Assembly (NCBI RefSeq): GCF_022539315.1
Contig: NC_066317.1
Span: forward strand, 65,691,179-65,755,178
From: Serinus canaria
Taxonomy: Eukaryota > Chordata > Aves > Passeriformes > Fringillidae
Direction of reading: 5' to 3'
DNA length: 64,000 bases
Under the pieces are notes generated by a model. It did no database searches. It was not told the origin of the DNA and was given only the letters and a program-made list of their open reading frames with translations. Below, piece by piece: positions 1 through 31,400 of this stretch. The position numbers and the translations under genes were made by a program. The stretch's first letter is position 1, and every line of letters starts with the position of its first letter.

Positions 1-1722
1 CTTTGCTTTTCATGTTCCTCTTTTAACCATTTTGTACATGAACCCAGAACCTTCAGCTGCACTTGGATGCTTTGGGGATTCAAGCTGCTCAAGCAGCAGT
101 TGAAAGTTGTTCCAGTACAGAAAGGAGATGTGATTTTTCTGGTACTCTCATGTCTACTTTGATTTCTTTTGGGAGTGACCTGCCAGGTATCACTGAGAGA
201 TAAATCAACTCTCAAAGGTCAAAAGACAATCTGCTAACTTCAGTGTAGAAATGCAAAAAAGAAAAATCATGGCTTGGCTGGAGAAAACTTGCCCTGTAAT
301 TTTGCCTCAGTATTTCAGACCAAAAGCTGCATTTTAGGCAGGAGTAGCCAGTCTTTGGGAAGCTCTGGCATGGGAGGGACAGGGTTGTGTTGCTTCTGGG
401 CAGTCAGCTCTGCAGATCTTTCACAAGCTCACAGAGAATCAGCATGAGGTACCAAGCACAGGGTAAGACGGCTCAATGAGGAGAGTGTCCTCTACTGTAT
501 TTACTGCTGAGGAAGAGTGTGCAGCAGGGCAGGTTGGAGTAGCCAAGGATTGCAGTCCTGGGTTTCCACAGCTTGTGCTTGGGTACCTTTAGCAGCTTTT
601 GGTGCTCACTTTGCCTTTCTTCAGTTTTCTGCATAATTCAGCCATTGAACAGCCTGCTTGACACGCACAGAGCTGGGCTGAATTTTACATTCCAAGTGCC
701 CTGCTGAAGAATTACCATGATCTGAATTCATAACTTGTTTTTCCTTAAAGTAGTGAAGTTATTTACTCCTCATTTTCCAGTCTACCTTCCTTCAGAGGAC
801 TGGATCATTTTTCACTTTTGCACTCTTTGGGAAATGCCTTGGAACCCTTTTTTCAAAGTGCTTACAGTGAGCATGCTTTCTAGTAAGGAAACCAGAAGCT
901 ATTTGTTACTCTGATTTTGGTGGATGTCAGTATGTGGGAGTGATTAGCTGAAGCCATATTTTTTGTTAATAAGTATGTGATAGTACTGATTTCTTGTGTG
1001 GAGTTAATTATCTGCAGCATCTTTCTGAGAGCTTGACTTGGTGCCTGACAGCTGTGTAATAGCAAAGCAAAAAGGAAATCTTTTGGAGCTGATGCTGATG
1101 AGCCTGTAGTGTAACTTCCCAGCTGTGGAAGGACCCCCACAGAAAAGCTACTTTCTAAAGAGACTTGCTAATTTGGTAGGCCTGTTGTATTTCTAAATTA
1201 ATTACAGATTTCTTAGGATGATATTTTAATCAATGTAGGATTTCTGTACTTAACACTTCCTAGAACTCTGGTGCAAAGATTTTTTTGCTACAAGAAAGTT
1301 CACATCAAGATCTTTGGTAATGCTGTCAGTCTTCACAGTTTTGATTTTCTCTGGGATTTTCAGCTGAGATTAGAAATCTATTTCTGACTGCCAATTACTG
1401 CAGTTACTTTGGAAACATTGTTGCACTGGCAGTTACAAAGAGCAGAGCTTTCTGCCTTTTTTTCCACTTTCTTAATACACTTCCCCAAAAAAGTTAGTTG
1501 TTAATTGTGGGAAATGAAGTAACATGAGCAGTCTTTCATGAAACCTCTAATGTTTAAAAGGACATTTTAAAGTCTTTCCACCTCATGAACTGAGTGACTC
1601 TTTAATTGACTTTAATAAATATGGTAAGAAGAGTATTACTCTATTTCTCCTTTCAGGCTGAACCCTGCAAAGCCATAATTTTTTGTCCTGAATCTTCCTA
1701 ACTGTTAAAATCTCTCTTGTAG
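1..1722 (+). other. KDM3A: KDM3A intron, 5' part of window
   Basis: This stretch precedes the first recognisable KDM3A exon and is read as intron. I searched for the preceding KDM3A coding segment (the basic serine-rich part before the VQSVPT region) and do not see it. The short open frames here are on the opposite strand or carry no family signature. A polypyrimidine run and AG at 1721-1722 end the intron. Confidence 0.75.
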
Positions 1723-19530
<17,808 letters not shown>

Positions 19531-22354
19531 CGTAGAGCGCCTTAACCACACACTATGAAACAGAAGCGTTGGCAGCTGTTTTACCTACTCAGTCAGGACC
19601 TCTGTGGACTTTGAGATTATATGAATGTTACCTCATCTTCCTTTCAGCAGTACCAGAGGATCGTGGTACTATGTTCTGTGTATTCTTCCAATGTTTACAA
19701 ACCTGATATGTATATGTAGTAATATGTATGGACTGTGGCATACTGTGAATGCTCAGTTGCAATAGAACTTTATACGGAGTTGCTCTCCAAACTGTACAAA
19801 ATACCTCCTATAGAACTGTTGGGAACTATTCCAAATTACTCGTTTGAAAAATATTATTCAAGGCATTGTAAAGCTTCAATTTTTAAAATTTATTTTGGGG
19901 TGGGAGGAAGTATGGAATCACTCAGTTTAATAACCAATTTACATAAAAAGTTAAGAATGCAGTTCTGGAATTTCACATTAACATAGAACTAGCATTTAAA
20001 TTAGCTTTAAGCTATTGTATAGTAACATAGAGATGGGAGTTAACCATCTTTAGGTAAATGTATTTAAATTTCTAAATGTTAAAAGAAACTTTTAATCAAA
20101 TGTCTTCTGTTCAAAACTGCTCTTTAATTTGAACTGATGTTTGATTCTCTTGTTTTTAACACTGAATGGTTACATAAAAATTCATCTATTTCAGATACTG
20201 TTCCTTGCCTGTTTTCTTCAGTTGGCTGTTTAAAATGTAATTAATTTGATGCAGTACTTTGAAATGCAAAAGAAAACTGTGTATCATAAATGGTTCATAC
20301 TGTTTATTGAAGAATTTGAAGGCTTAGTTTATGGAATTTAGCAGCAGACCTGTTTATAATTATTTTTGGTTACACTAAGCATGACTTAGCTGACACTACT
20401 GCTGCCAGTGCTGTGGTCTGTCACATGAGCTTTGCAGCTTCAGTCTGAAATTGTACACACAGAACTCAGGGCTGTTTGGAGAAACACTGAAAACATCATA
20501 AAATAGGAAGAGAGGTTATGAATGGAAAAGTGAATCTCTCATTTGATGAGATACCCTGAGACAAAATTAACCTTTCAGTTCCTTCCCAGCACTGAAGGTT
20601 GCCAGATGGCCTCCAAGTTCACTTTTCTGAGCTTATGCAACAAATTGAACTCTGCAAATGCTCCCTGTACGACTTGACCTGCTGTTTGTGATCAGCAGCA
20701 ACTGTTCAGTCTGCCTGGGGGGGCAGGGCTCTTCTTCAGAGAAATTTCCTCTGATTGCTCCTTCAGGAGAGGGGACAGGCTCAGTGATGTGCAAGAAGCA
20801 GGAGCCTCTTACAAGAGTTAAGTTGATTTACAAAGCTTTGCCTACACACCAGCCCTTCACTGTATTCACTGAAAGCTTTCCTCCACCTTCACTTGCTGCC
20901 ACCTCTTGACAGTAAATAACTTGTTCCAGTCACTTCAGGTCCCTTGATTTGGCATTTTGTGCTTGAACTTGTCAAGTATGCTTAAAAACAACACTTACCT
21001 GAACAGTATCTCTTGAACTATCGAGTTGAAGATGACATGAAGCAGGTTAATTGCTTTCCTTGGAGCCAGCTGGAGCACAGGTACCTCCCTGGGAGCTGAG
21101 TCACACTGACCTTGCACACCCTGTGTGTGTGCACATTGATCTGAAAACACTCATTATTGAAACTGCATTTTGAGCTCTTACCACTCTGCTGTTCACTTGT
21201 TGTTCAGTCTTGTTTTATTGCAAGTCTCACCCACTTTTGTTTCTGATATGTCCTTTCTGTTTTTTTTAAGACCACAAGAAACAAGCTGTCCCTCTTGCCT
21301 GTTTTTGTTGCATTTGGGGTGGAGATGAACACTTGAATTGCAGAGCCCTGAAGCACTGGGGATACAAAGGTGAACAGTGCTTGGCCCTCCCTATGCTTTT
21401 ATGGCTGAAAATGGGAGGTTTTGGACTCCATCCAGCTCTCTGTGCCTTGTGTGTTTTTCTACCCTTGCTGTTGGGGTACAATTATTTAGAGACTTGGCTT
21501 CCTTAGAAGAAGAGCTCTGGCCTTTGGGGAGGTGCTGTGGCAGTGACAGGTTTGGGTCAGAGATTTTTGGTTTCCAAACAGCCTTTTGTGAGCCATGACA
21601 TCCATTTTGCCTGAAGCTTTTCCTTGGGCGGAGCCACAGCTCTCCTGTGACCCTGAAATGTGCTACTGGAGCAGCAGAGAGGCCTTGGCACCGCCATGGG
21701 AAGCTTTGCCAACAGCCTGGTGAGTCAGGGCCCCCTCCCACTGCTGCCACCTGCCCTGCCCTCACTGTGCCATGGCCTTGGCTAAGCCAGGCTCTCCTGT
21801 GACCTCACAGAGCTGGAACAGACTGAAAACTTCTCTTTAACGATGCAGTGAAGGCCCTAAATGTGCTAAAGAAAGGTGTAACAAAACTAAAAGGGAGGTG
21901 TTAAGAGGTGGGTATAGTTTGTGAAAGAGGCAAAGTGATGCAAACTAAACTGCTGCCATGGCAGTGACTGTTAGAAGCAGCTTTAATAAAATTTGTATTG
22001 ATTCAGGAAAACACAGATCTGACAGTGCTGGAGGTTTTTGGTAACAGATTAAACCAAAGTGCCTGTTAAGATAGAAATGCTGCTTGAATATGAGAATATA
22101 TTTCAGGACTTTATATCTAAAAATACATAACATTATACCACCCTTGCCATGTCACCACAGGAAACATGGGCTGAACAGAAAACTGGAAGAGACTGCACTC
22201 CCCAAGAAGTATATTACAGTAGTGTCTTGGAGGAAAAAATCCTCAGGAAGGAAAAAAAATACATATATATTACATAAGTGAGAATACATTAAGTTTTGCA
22301 TTTTGAAGGTAGGACTGAATAAAATCAAGCCAACTGTACACATCCACCCTGGCC
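19531..22354. other. 3' UTRs of convergent KDM3A and CHMP3, and the gap between
   Basis: KDM3A ends at 19530 on the plus strand and CHMP3 ends at 22355 on the minus strand. The first 1 kb or so after the KDM3A stop is AT-rich and looks like 3' UTR, but has no canonical AATAAA or ATTAAA. CATAAA (20285) and AGTAAA (20911) are weak variants. The first canonical AATAAA on the plus strand is at 21985-21990. No gene, RNA gene or recognisable repeat is seen. Confidence 0.7.
21982..21990. terminator. Overlapping poly(A) hexamers on both strands
   Basis: The 9-mer TTTAATAAA contains AATAAA on the plus strand (21985-21990) and ATTAAA on the minus strand (21987-21982). It is the first canonical hexamer met downstream of both the KDM3A stop and the CHMP3 stop. 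Use as a cleavage signal by either gene is inferred. Confidence 0.45.
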
Positions 22355-22491
22355 CTAGCTCCTCAGGGTAGCCAACCGTGACTGCATGGCCTCGATGTCC
22401 TCCTCCTCGTCCACAGCAGCAGCTGCTGCTCCCATGGGCTCAGGCTCTGGCAGAGCATCTGTGACTTTACTGGGTGCTTTACCCAAGGCCC
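22355..22491 (-). CDS. CHMP3: CHMP3 last coding exon, MIM motif and stop
   Basis: On the minus strand the exon follows TTGCAG and begins by completing a glycine codon, then reads ALGKAPSKVTDALPEPEP. It ends EAMQSRLATLRS and TAG (22357-22355). The terminal helix fits the MIM1 pattern bound by the VPS4 MIT domain. Confidence 0.97.
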
Positions 22492-25400
22492 CTGCAACAA
22501 CACACAGGCTCATTAGTGAGTGTCAACTCTTCATTTAATAATTAGTGGCTTTTGGAGACATCTAAAATAACCCAACCAGTCATTTCCCATGGAGGTCACA
22601 GCCCTGAGCTGGGAAAGGGCCAGCCCAGGGATGATGGCTGCCCAGCAGCACTGACCTGCCAGCTCTGAGCCTCTGTGCTCCTTCACCTCTGGGAGGAGGC
22701 TCCCCCCAAGCCCTGCTGCTTGCCCGGGAGCTCCCCCTGCCTGCTCGAGAGGAGAGGAACTGCTCCAGCCAGGAAAATAGGATGGAAAAAGCAAATGAGG
22801 ATGTGAGAAAGAACAGGGCAATGTGCCAGGCACTGAGCACCAGGTGCCAGCAGGGTGGGCCCTGCACTTGCAGTGTGGTGCAGCTGAATGCAGCCCTGGT
22901 GTTTGTTTTTGTCACACCACAGCACAAGCAATCCAGGTGAAAGGAGCATTCTAAGCATTCTCCAAGTCAAAGAACTGAACCACTAAATCATTCATTACTT
23001 CATAAGCTGGCAGGCAGAAGTTGTGGTTTCGGTTTTAAGAGGGTTTTTGTGTTTGTTTTGGGATTTTTCCCCCAAACAAGACACAGCATGTTACTACCAG
23101 GACCCATAGCACAGCCTATGACTCAAGGCAGTGCAGCAGAGTTTATTTCTTGGTTTCATTAATAACAATACCCAGCCAATCATGTAAGTTTCACCTTGTT
23201 AAGAGGATTCACTGCACAGCCAAACAGATCTGTTAGAGCCTCAATTACATAACTGCATAGAGAGCAGCTGATGGATATTAGTTCTGTCCTGCTGAGCCCC
23301 ACTGGCCTTCTCTGCCCATCACCAAAGGAAGAGATGCCAGTGGGAGAGCACAGAATAGATGAAGATTTCAGTTGCTGCATCTTATTGAACAGAGCAGGGA
23401 CCTGGCTCTCAGCAGCACCCACAAACTCACCAGCTGTAATTTCAAAAAGGATTTTGTCAATTTCTGCCTCAGCTTCCTCTTCCATCTCCTCCTGATCCTC
23501 CAGGCCTTCAAAGGTGTCCTCCAGCATTTCCTCTATAATTCCAGCCTAGCAGAAAAAAAACAAGGCAGTGTGTGATGCCCTTGGAAACAGCAGAATAAGA
23601 AAACTCATTTCTACTGAGATGAGGTTATGCCTATCCAGGCATGTAACATGAGCACACACCTGTACCACTGCAGAGGAAAAGCAGGAAGAGAACTGAGGAT
23701 TAAAGGCACCTGTTCTCACTTGGAAAACCTCAAGTTAATTTAAACTAAAAGAGGAGAGATTCAAATTTGATATTAGGAAGAAATTCTTCCCTGTGAGCTG
23801 GAAAAAGTTCCCCAGAGAAGCTGTGAAGGCCCAATCCCTGGAAGTGCTCCCAGCCAGGTTAGATGGGGCTCTGAGCAACCTGCTCTAGTGGCAGATGTCC
23901 CTGTCCATGGTAGGGGGGTTGGAATTATATGATCTTTAAGATCCTTTCCAACCCAAACCATTCTATGATTCCATGGCTATTTATTATTGTTGCACATCTA
24001 AACCAAGAACCCAGCCTGCTCCAAGCATGTGAAATAGAAGTGTAGGTTTCAGTCATGCAGCATGAATTGTGCAGCACACTGTAAAACTGCTCTTTGACAC
24101 AGCTTGGTTTTTTTATCTGCATTTGAAAACATTCCTTTGCAGGCCCTGCAACCTAGATATGGCCAAACCATGCTGGTGCACAATGATAAAATGATTTAGA
24201 AATAAACTTATTTGAATTAAACAGTCTAGAGTGGTAAGAAGGGGAAAAAAAAAATAACTTTGGTAGTTGAAAATGTAATAGTCATAACAGAGACTTAGTA
24301 TGCTTTCAAATCAGAGCACTCCCATCACATGGAGACACTGAGCTAGATGCTTTAAAGCAGTGACAGTGAGTTGTATCTGAGTGAGCCAGGAGTTTTGTGA
24401 TTCTTTAAAAATTTTGTAATAAAATTAATTAGTTAAGGAATGTTCAATTGTGTTATTTTGGCTGGTATTGGTTTAGATCTGTATTGACTAACTGTCAGTA
24501 GAAAACCCTGAGAAATTACCTCACTGCACCTGCAGAAAGGAGCTCTATGGACCCAGACCCCTTAGAGAATCTATAGTTGAAGAACAAAACTCAAGAAATA
24601 ATTGTTTAATGGTTATCATATAACTAGAGATGAATGAGATGTCATAGAACAAGAATAGTATCTTGAGAGAGTTAAGGAGTCAAAGGCCTATACATCCCAG
24701 AAAACTTGATTAATACATTGCAGGTGTAGTAAGGGAGACACTTCATAGCCTTGTACTCCCCAGAAAACTTAATCAATAGGAATTGTTTAAGCGGGACAGC
24801 AAATTTAATAAAGTACTGTCAGCTGGATAAAACTCAGGTTATCCATTAAACAAAGACAGATGAGATGTTCTGCCAGTAATTCTGGTAGTAACCTCCACCA
24901 TGATGCAATAAATTGGGCAGATTTTTAAGAGTGTCTATTAAAAAATCTTGGCTGTTATAGTGTATACAAATGCCTAAAAATTGTTGTTTCTTTGAACATG
25001 TCTATGGTGAATAAATTCCCTATATGTTGCCAATTTTGACTCAAAATTGTTATTAGGAATGTTGGTCTAACAGCTTTTTGCTGTCAGATTTAAAACTCTT
25101 TGTGTCACCAGAATCTGACTGGCCATGGAGTCAGAGTGTCCTGAGCTCACTCCAGCCCTGTGACAAAGGGGCCACCCAAGTGACTGCACAGCTCAGAGAC
25201 AGCCCCACTGTGTTCACTCAAGTCTGATTTATGTGCCAGACCTTACCTTCATCATCTCTTTGGACAAGTCCCTCATTGTTGCTTGGATTTCTGGGATTTT
25301 TACTAGATTTTGCATAGCTTTCATGACTTCTGTGCTTTTCTGCAATGAACCTGCTACTCTGAGGACAGCTGTGAAGGAGAGAGGCACAGAACAGTTTGAA

Positions 25401-28400
25401 CAACTGCTGAAAGCAGAAAAATTATATCCTCTCTACACAGAAATTCGTTTACATTTAGGCAATTCAATTTAAAAAATAAACAGGCATTGCACTTCTTCAC
25501 TCTTGACTAAATTCCTGGAAAAGCCCAACTTATCCCACATTGGAAAAGTCACATTTATAGGAAAGCTATAAATGTCCTGTACAATGAGGAGCCCGGGTGG
25601 TCTGCAGAGAGATTTCAACCCACCTGCACCCAATTCACCACAGACAGGGAGAGAGTTGCTCCTGCCCAGCCCCTCAGCAGCAGAGCTGCAGTGACTGCTG
25701 AACCAGGGATCTCCTGTCTGACAGCAGGTACTGGAAACCAACCCTGGCAGAAGTTCTGCTGCAATAGTTCCACAGCAAAGAATAACTACAATATTAATAC
25801 TGAAGCAGACAAGCCACAAAAGAGCTTGTTTAAACTGAATTTAACAATACTCTTTCAAGAGGCTATTCTAACTTACAAGCTCTCCTTATATGTATTGATA
25901 TACCAAGATCACAAAGCAGTAATTAAGGGTATTTTGAAGATGTTTGAATTCTGCCATCTAGCTTTGCAGGTTCCTGGACATGGAGAACTTACCTGTTTGC
26001 ATATAAAATGGTCAGTCCTTAATGAAGCAAAATGAAGGTACAGCACATATTATTTTTCATTTTAGTAATTTTTTTTAAAAGCCCTACATTTGTAACAAAC
26101 TAACAGACACCTTGCCTTGAGTGGTCATTTCTCAAGTCACTACAAACCCCAGAGTGAATTCTAGATTCCTCCATATTTCCTATCCAAGTGTATCAGAACA
26201 TTCCCAGGAAGATGAAGATGCTGGCAGTGGTAATAAGGAGGAGGCAGTTTTGAGTTTTTCCCTTTAATGGACACTTTAAAGTACAAGGATGGTTCTACCT
26301 TCCTTTCCTGAGTGAGCTGCATGGGGAGCCACATTTGAACCATCATAATATTACACTTAAAGTTCACAGTGTGACTTCCTGTTTTATCACTCATCCAACA
26401 TTAAAATCTATTGGGAGGATGCTGGGGTGGGGGAAATGCTTTGACATTTCAGCAGCATGCTGATCTCCAGCAAGTCTTCTCCTGTCTTTACAGCTTTCTG
26501 CTCTGCTTGTTAAAGGCTGGACTGTTTCCAGCTATGGAAAATTCTGCAGGCAGTCTATTTCAACAGACTTCTCATGTGGATAAGGAATGAGGGAAATCTG
26601 CTGGTTCTGGAGGAACACAAAGGACCAAGGAGGGTTTACAGAACCCTTTTGCCACTTGGGTGTTAAGCCAAGGGGCAAAAGGATTCATCCAAACTAAGAA
26701 ATCAAGCACTGCTCCCCCATCTCTGTGCAGGTGTTGGTAAATGCCCCCAGACTCTTGCTAGGGAAGCAACCATCTACCCATCTACAAGATGAAGAGAATT
26801 CTACTCCTGTGACAGGTCCTGTCAAAATCAGTGACACAGGCTCCACCAGGACACAGGGGTATTAGGAATGCATTCCAACTGTTTGGAAATGCACACTAAG
26901 AATGTGCTCCTAATTGCTGTGAGTTCAGTTTCAGAGCATGTGATTCTCACACCACTGGAACCCTCAGGCTCTGAGGAGAGGTGTGACATCATCTGCTGAG
27001 CATCTCATCACAGGAAACAGGGAACAATGAGGGGCAGGAACCCCAAGAAACTAAAACTGGGAGGTCCCTGATTACTTCAGAGCCCAGGGTGGAACACCTA
27101 TCCAGGCAGGGCACTGGAGAAGCAGCCTCAGAGCATCCTGCAGACTGAGGGGGGTTATGCCTACAGGGATGCAGGACTCCTTACAGGGATGTAGAGGAAA
27201 AGAGCATGTTTGGACACAGGGAAAACTTACAATGGATCTTTTAATGGGTTTACAGGAACATACCTGAATCTTGGGGGAATGTCCAGTGGTAGATTGGGGA
27301 TGGATTGAAGTGGATCAGGAAACACACAAACCTGCAGGACCAGGTACCAGCAGTTCAGGCAGAGGAGATCTGGGGCAGGTACCAGATATCTGGCCAGCTT
27401 GGACAGAGCATCTGAGAGCAGCTCCTGGAACAACTGATCTGTTGTGTACACATGTGTTCTACTAGTGGACCTCATGAGCTGAAGAGGAAGAACAGGGTGG
27501 AGCTGCTCACAGTGTGTGAAAGCTGTGTATGTTTATGGGGTGGTGGCAAAGGCTCTGCTCTGACAGTGTGGGTGCCTGCTGGGATTAGGGGGTAGAACTT
27601 CAGCAGCCTCACAGCTCTGGGATGATCTTCCCAGGTTCCTGAAGCCCACTGGAATTAGCTGCTTTTCACAGGAGCACAGCTGTTCCCACATTCAAGCTTT
27701 GTCTGCATTTGATTTTGATTCTGGACAAGGAAACCTCAGACCTCACTTCCAGTGTCAGAGCAGTGCTTGGGCCCAGAATTTGCTCTTACCAAGCTGGTTC
27801 TTCATGCCCATGAGAACTGAGTTCATGTGAGCTTTGGATGCATAGAGTTTGCTCACAGCCCTCCGGGAGCGGACCAGCTCCTTGGCCAAGATCACACACA
27901 CATCTCTCTGATTCTTTTTGGCAGCATCCTTTATTGACCTCTTCACCTTCTCCTCTTCCCTCTGGATATCTGGAGCACAGAAAAACACAGCAAACAGTAA
28001 CCAACTCCTAAGGATATATAAGAGAAATCAGTCATTTGCTGAGGTGTGTTTCCAATGCAAAGAATTGTTTCTGCTTGATTTCAGATTCCCTCTGTTACTC
28101 AAAGACCTTGCTCTAGGCTGATTTACATGTCAGCTGATTAATTCAGCTAAATCTTAATAGGAAAATTCTCATTAGTGAACATCCAGCTCTGTAATTTCCT
28201 TTGCAGCCAAGAGTACTCTACAGGACTGTCTGAGAATATTAGTCCATGATGCTGAGCTGACTAAGAGCTTACAAAGCAAAAAAAGGTCCTGTAAGAACAC
28301 AGCACTTTGAGAGGAAGACTTGAGTCACAACTTCAAAATAACTTCCTGACTATTAAACTGGCCTGATACAAATATATATACACAAAATATACATCTAACT

Positions 28401-31400
28401 TGAAACATCCTGTTCAAACTCTCCTGGCATCCAGCTTTGTTCAACAGCTTTTTAAAGAGTGTACTTCAGTGGGGATACTGGACTAAGCATGAGCACAGAG
28501 TTGGTTTGACTATTAAACACTAAAAAGGCCTTCTTAAATACCATTGGTTTCTCCAGCAAATCTGATGTGACTGTTGACAGTTCTGCCCTGCCAGGTAACA
28601 CTGGCTGTGAACAGCAGGAGCCAGGTACTCCAAAAAGCCCAGAGTAAAAAATGCAAGAGTAAGCAGGGACAATATCAACCTCCTTTCTTCTCCAGACTCA
28701 GCAATAAATTAGTCACTGATGAAATGTGGATCTCAGAGTCCACAAGAAAAATTATCCTAAAGTAAATAAAGAATTCAGATAGTAAGGGTTCCTCACCTTC
28801 CTACAAAGAGTTGATTGAAATGACCACAAGAATAATTTTTTCAAAGAAAGCCTCTGTTCAGATTTAGCTTTGAGTCCTCTTGATTTATGCCAAACAGTTA
28901 TACACTGGAAGAATCAGAAGCTGCCCTTTTATAAAAACAAAGGCACCAACACACACCTTCTGGCACAGGCTAACTTGGAGACTTCAACACAGCTTCTCAG
29001 GTGGTAGTTAATGAACCCTGTACTCAAGACCAGTAATTCTCTCAGTATCATTCACTGAGGTGTTTACCTTAAAGGACTGGCAGAAAGCTGTAGGATTACA
29101 ATCAGAAAAACACACCTTTGCTGCTTTCCCACTATTATTTTCAGAAACACCACAAACTTGAAGACATTTGTATGTCAGACATGGGACTGAACTGAGTCCC
29201 AGCATATCAGAGCAGGTAAGAAAGAGCTGAAGTGCTCCAGCAGGAAACAGAAAGCACTAGAAAACCCCAGCAGCACTGAGGAATTACAACATTCACTCTG
29301 TCAGGCTGAAAACAACCACAAGTATTGTGTTACTGCACCCAGGCTAGTGTAGGGCAGCCTGCACCCGAGTGAATGCTCTCACTGGCATGACGTGCTGAGT
29401 ATGAGATCAGTGGCACAAGTATGCAAAAACAGCCAACTCCATCTTTGAAGGTCAGTGCCAGCTACACTCCTCAAGGGAGCCAAAATCACTTCCCCAGTGC
29501 CTCTGCAGCACTATCAAGCACAAGAGGCACAAAGCAGCCCGAAGCACCTGTGAGAGGCACTCACAAGCTCAGCAAAACACTAAGTTACTGTATTACTCTA
29601 ACTCTTTCAACTCAAAAAATTCAGTTCTGAAGTAACAAGGATACCTTCCATTTCTCCAAACCTTCCAAGCCCTGAAAAGCAACCTACTCCAAACAGAAAT
29701 CACTACAGGAGCAAGAGTCCAACAACAGATGGTTTCAAAGAGTGTGTTGCTATTTTAGTATCTCTGCTGACTGGGCACGCCAAGTGCTCAAGTGATCCAA
29801 GCCCACTCAGTTCATCCCAGGTGGATCTAGTGTTGCCTTGTTCAAACACATCCACAGCCTTCCCCAAGGAAACTAACACAGGCTCCAGCTTAGCATCCTT
29901 CCTTAAAGATTGCAGTGATTTCCTGTGTAAGGCTCAGGTGAAACAAGAGAGCGTGGCAGAATCCAACTACAGTGAGTAACTTCTGAGGAAACCTTCAGTG
30001 GCACTTGGCTGCCATCCTTCAGGAGCAGCCTGCTAGCCTGGGAAGTGTCCAGCAGAACCATGTACTTCCATAGGTGACCCTTGGTGAAATGTGAAATTCT
30101 GGCACAAAGATATTCTGTACTTTATTTTAAGGGCAATTACCAGTGTAGCAGATGGTTGGTGGTTAGTGCTGAACTGTATTTCTTAGAATGTAGGACTCTG
30201 AAACACAGACAGGTTTAGAGCTGCTAAAATAATTACATTTGCATTTACATCAAAATATCACACTGCCATGTAACCTAGTATCTGTGTAGGCCATTAAAAG
30301 CATTATGGCATGTAAAAAGTTAAGAGAAACTACAAATTTCCAGAAACATCAGTAGTGAACATGTGGGTTCTTTGCTTCAGGGGAAGATGCAGCCTCTAAA
30401 ACATATTTTGCTTGTAAGATCAGAGTTGCAGCTCCTCTGTGCCTGATACAGCCACACAAAGTGCCCTGGAGAAAGCAAAGAATTCACATCCCTGTACATC
30501 AGTTTTCCTGGGAAAGACACAAACTCTGCTCCTCATATTGGAGACAAGGACAAAGACACACTTTGTATTGCACAAGCAACCTTCTCCAACCAAATCCACA
30601 AGAGGGAGAAGACACAAACCTTGCCAGGTCACTCCAGAGACACCCCAGGACTGGGGGAGGATGGGGAATGCAGGATGTGCTTCTCAGGGTGTCACTCCAA
30701 ATAGGTATGTGCTAGTAACAGAAGCTGACACAAAATATCCTTCACCAGCACCTCCCATGGACAAATCCCAGGGACAGGGTAGAAGACAAAGAAGAGGAAA
30801 ACAAAACCTAGGCCCAAACCTATTTTGAGGTTCAGGGAAGGCAGGTAGAACAAATTCTGAACTAACAGCAGTGCAATATTAAGCAACTCCTCTACTTTTC
30901 AAGATACATTCAGCAGTGCAATGCTCATTATTTAATACCAAAACACCCACACACAGAAAATGTTTTTTTTTTCCTTCCTCTCTTCTGTCCGTAATTTTTC
31001 CAAGCTGACAGCAAGCTACTTTTGCTTGGCATGTGCACTTTCACACCAGTACATGCCAGTGGAACAGTCTACATGTGGAATTATAAATCACACTGATACT
31101 ACTCATTAAATCAATGTGGGTGAAATTCTGGATAATAAGTCTAACACATGTTATCCAAAGGGATTTAAGAGCATTATGTCTTACTGGGAACATGAAATAT
31201 TCATGTTCTTTTGAAAATTTTACTAGGATAACTTCACAGCACCATCATTTTGTAACACATACTAATAAGTCTGGCCCCAGGATCACATTTATCTTCCTTT
31301 ACTAGAGATGTGATAGACTACCCCAAGTTATTAAATTTCACAGCCTGCCTCAATTAAAGTAAAAAAAAACCTTGAAGACACACAAGGAGAGTAAAAACAA

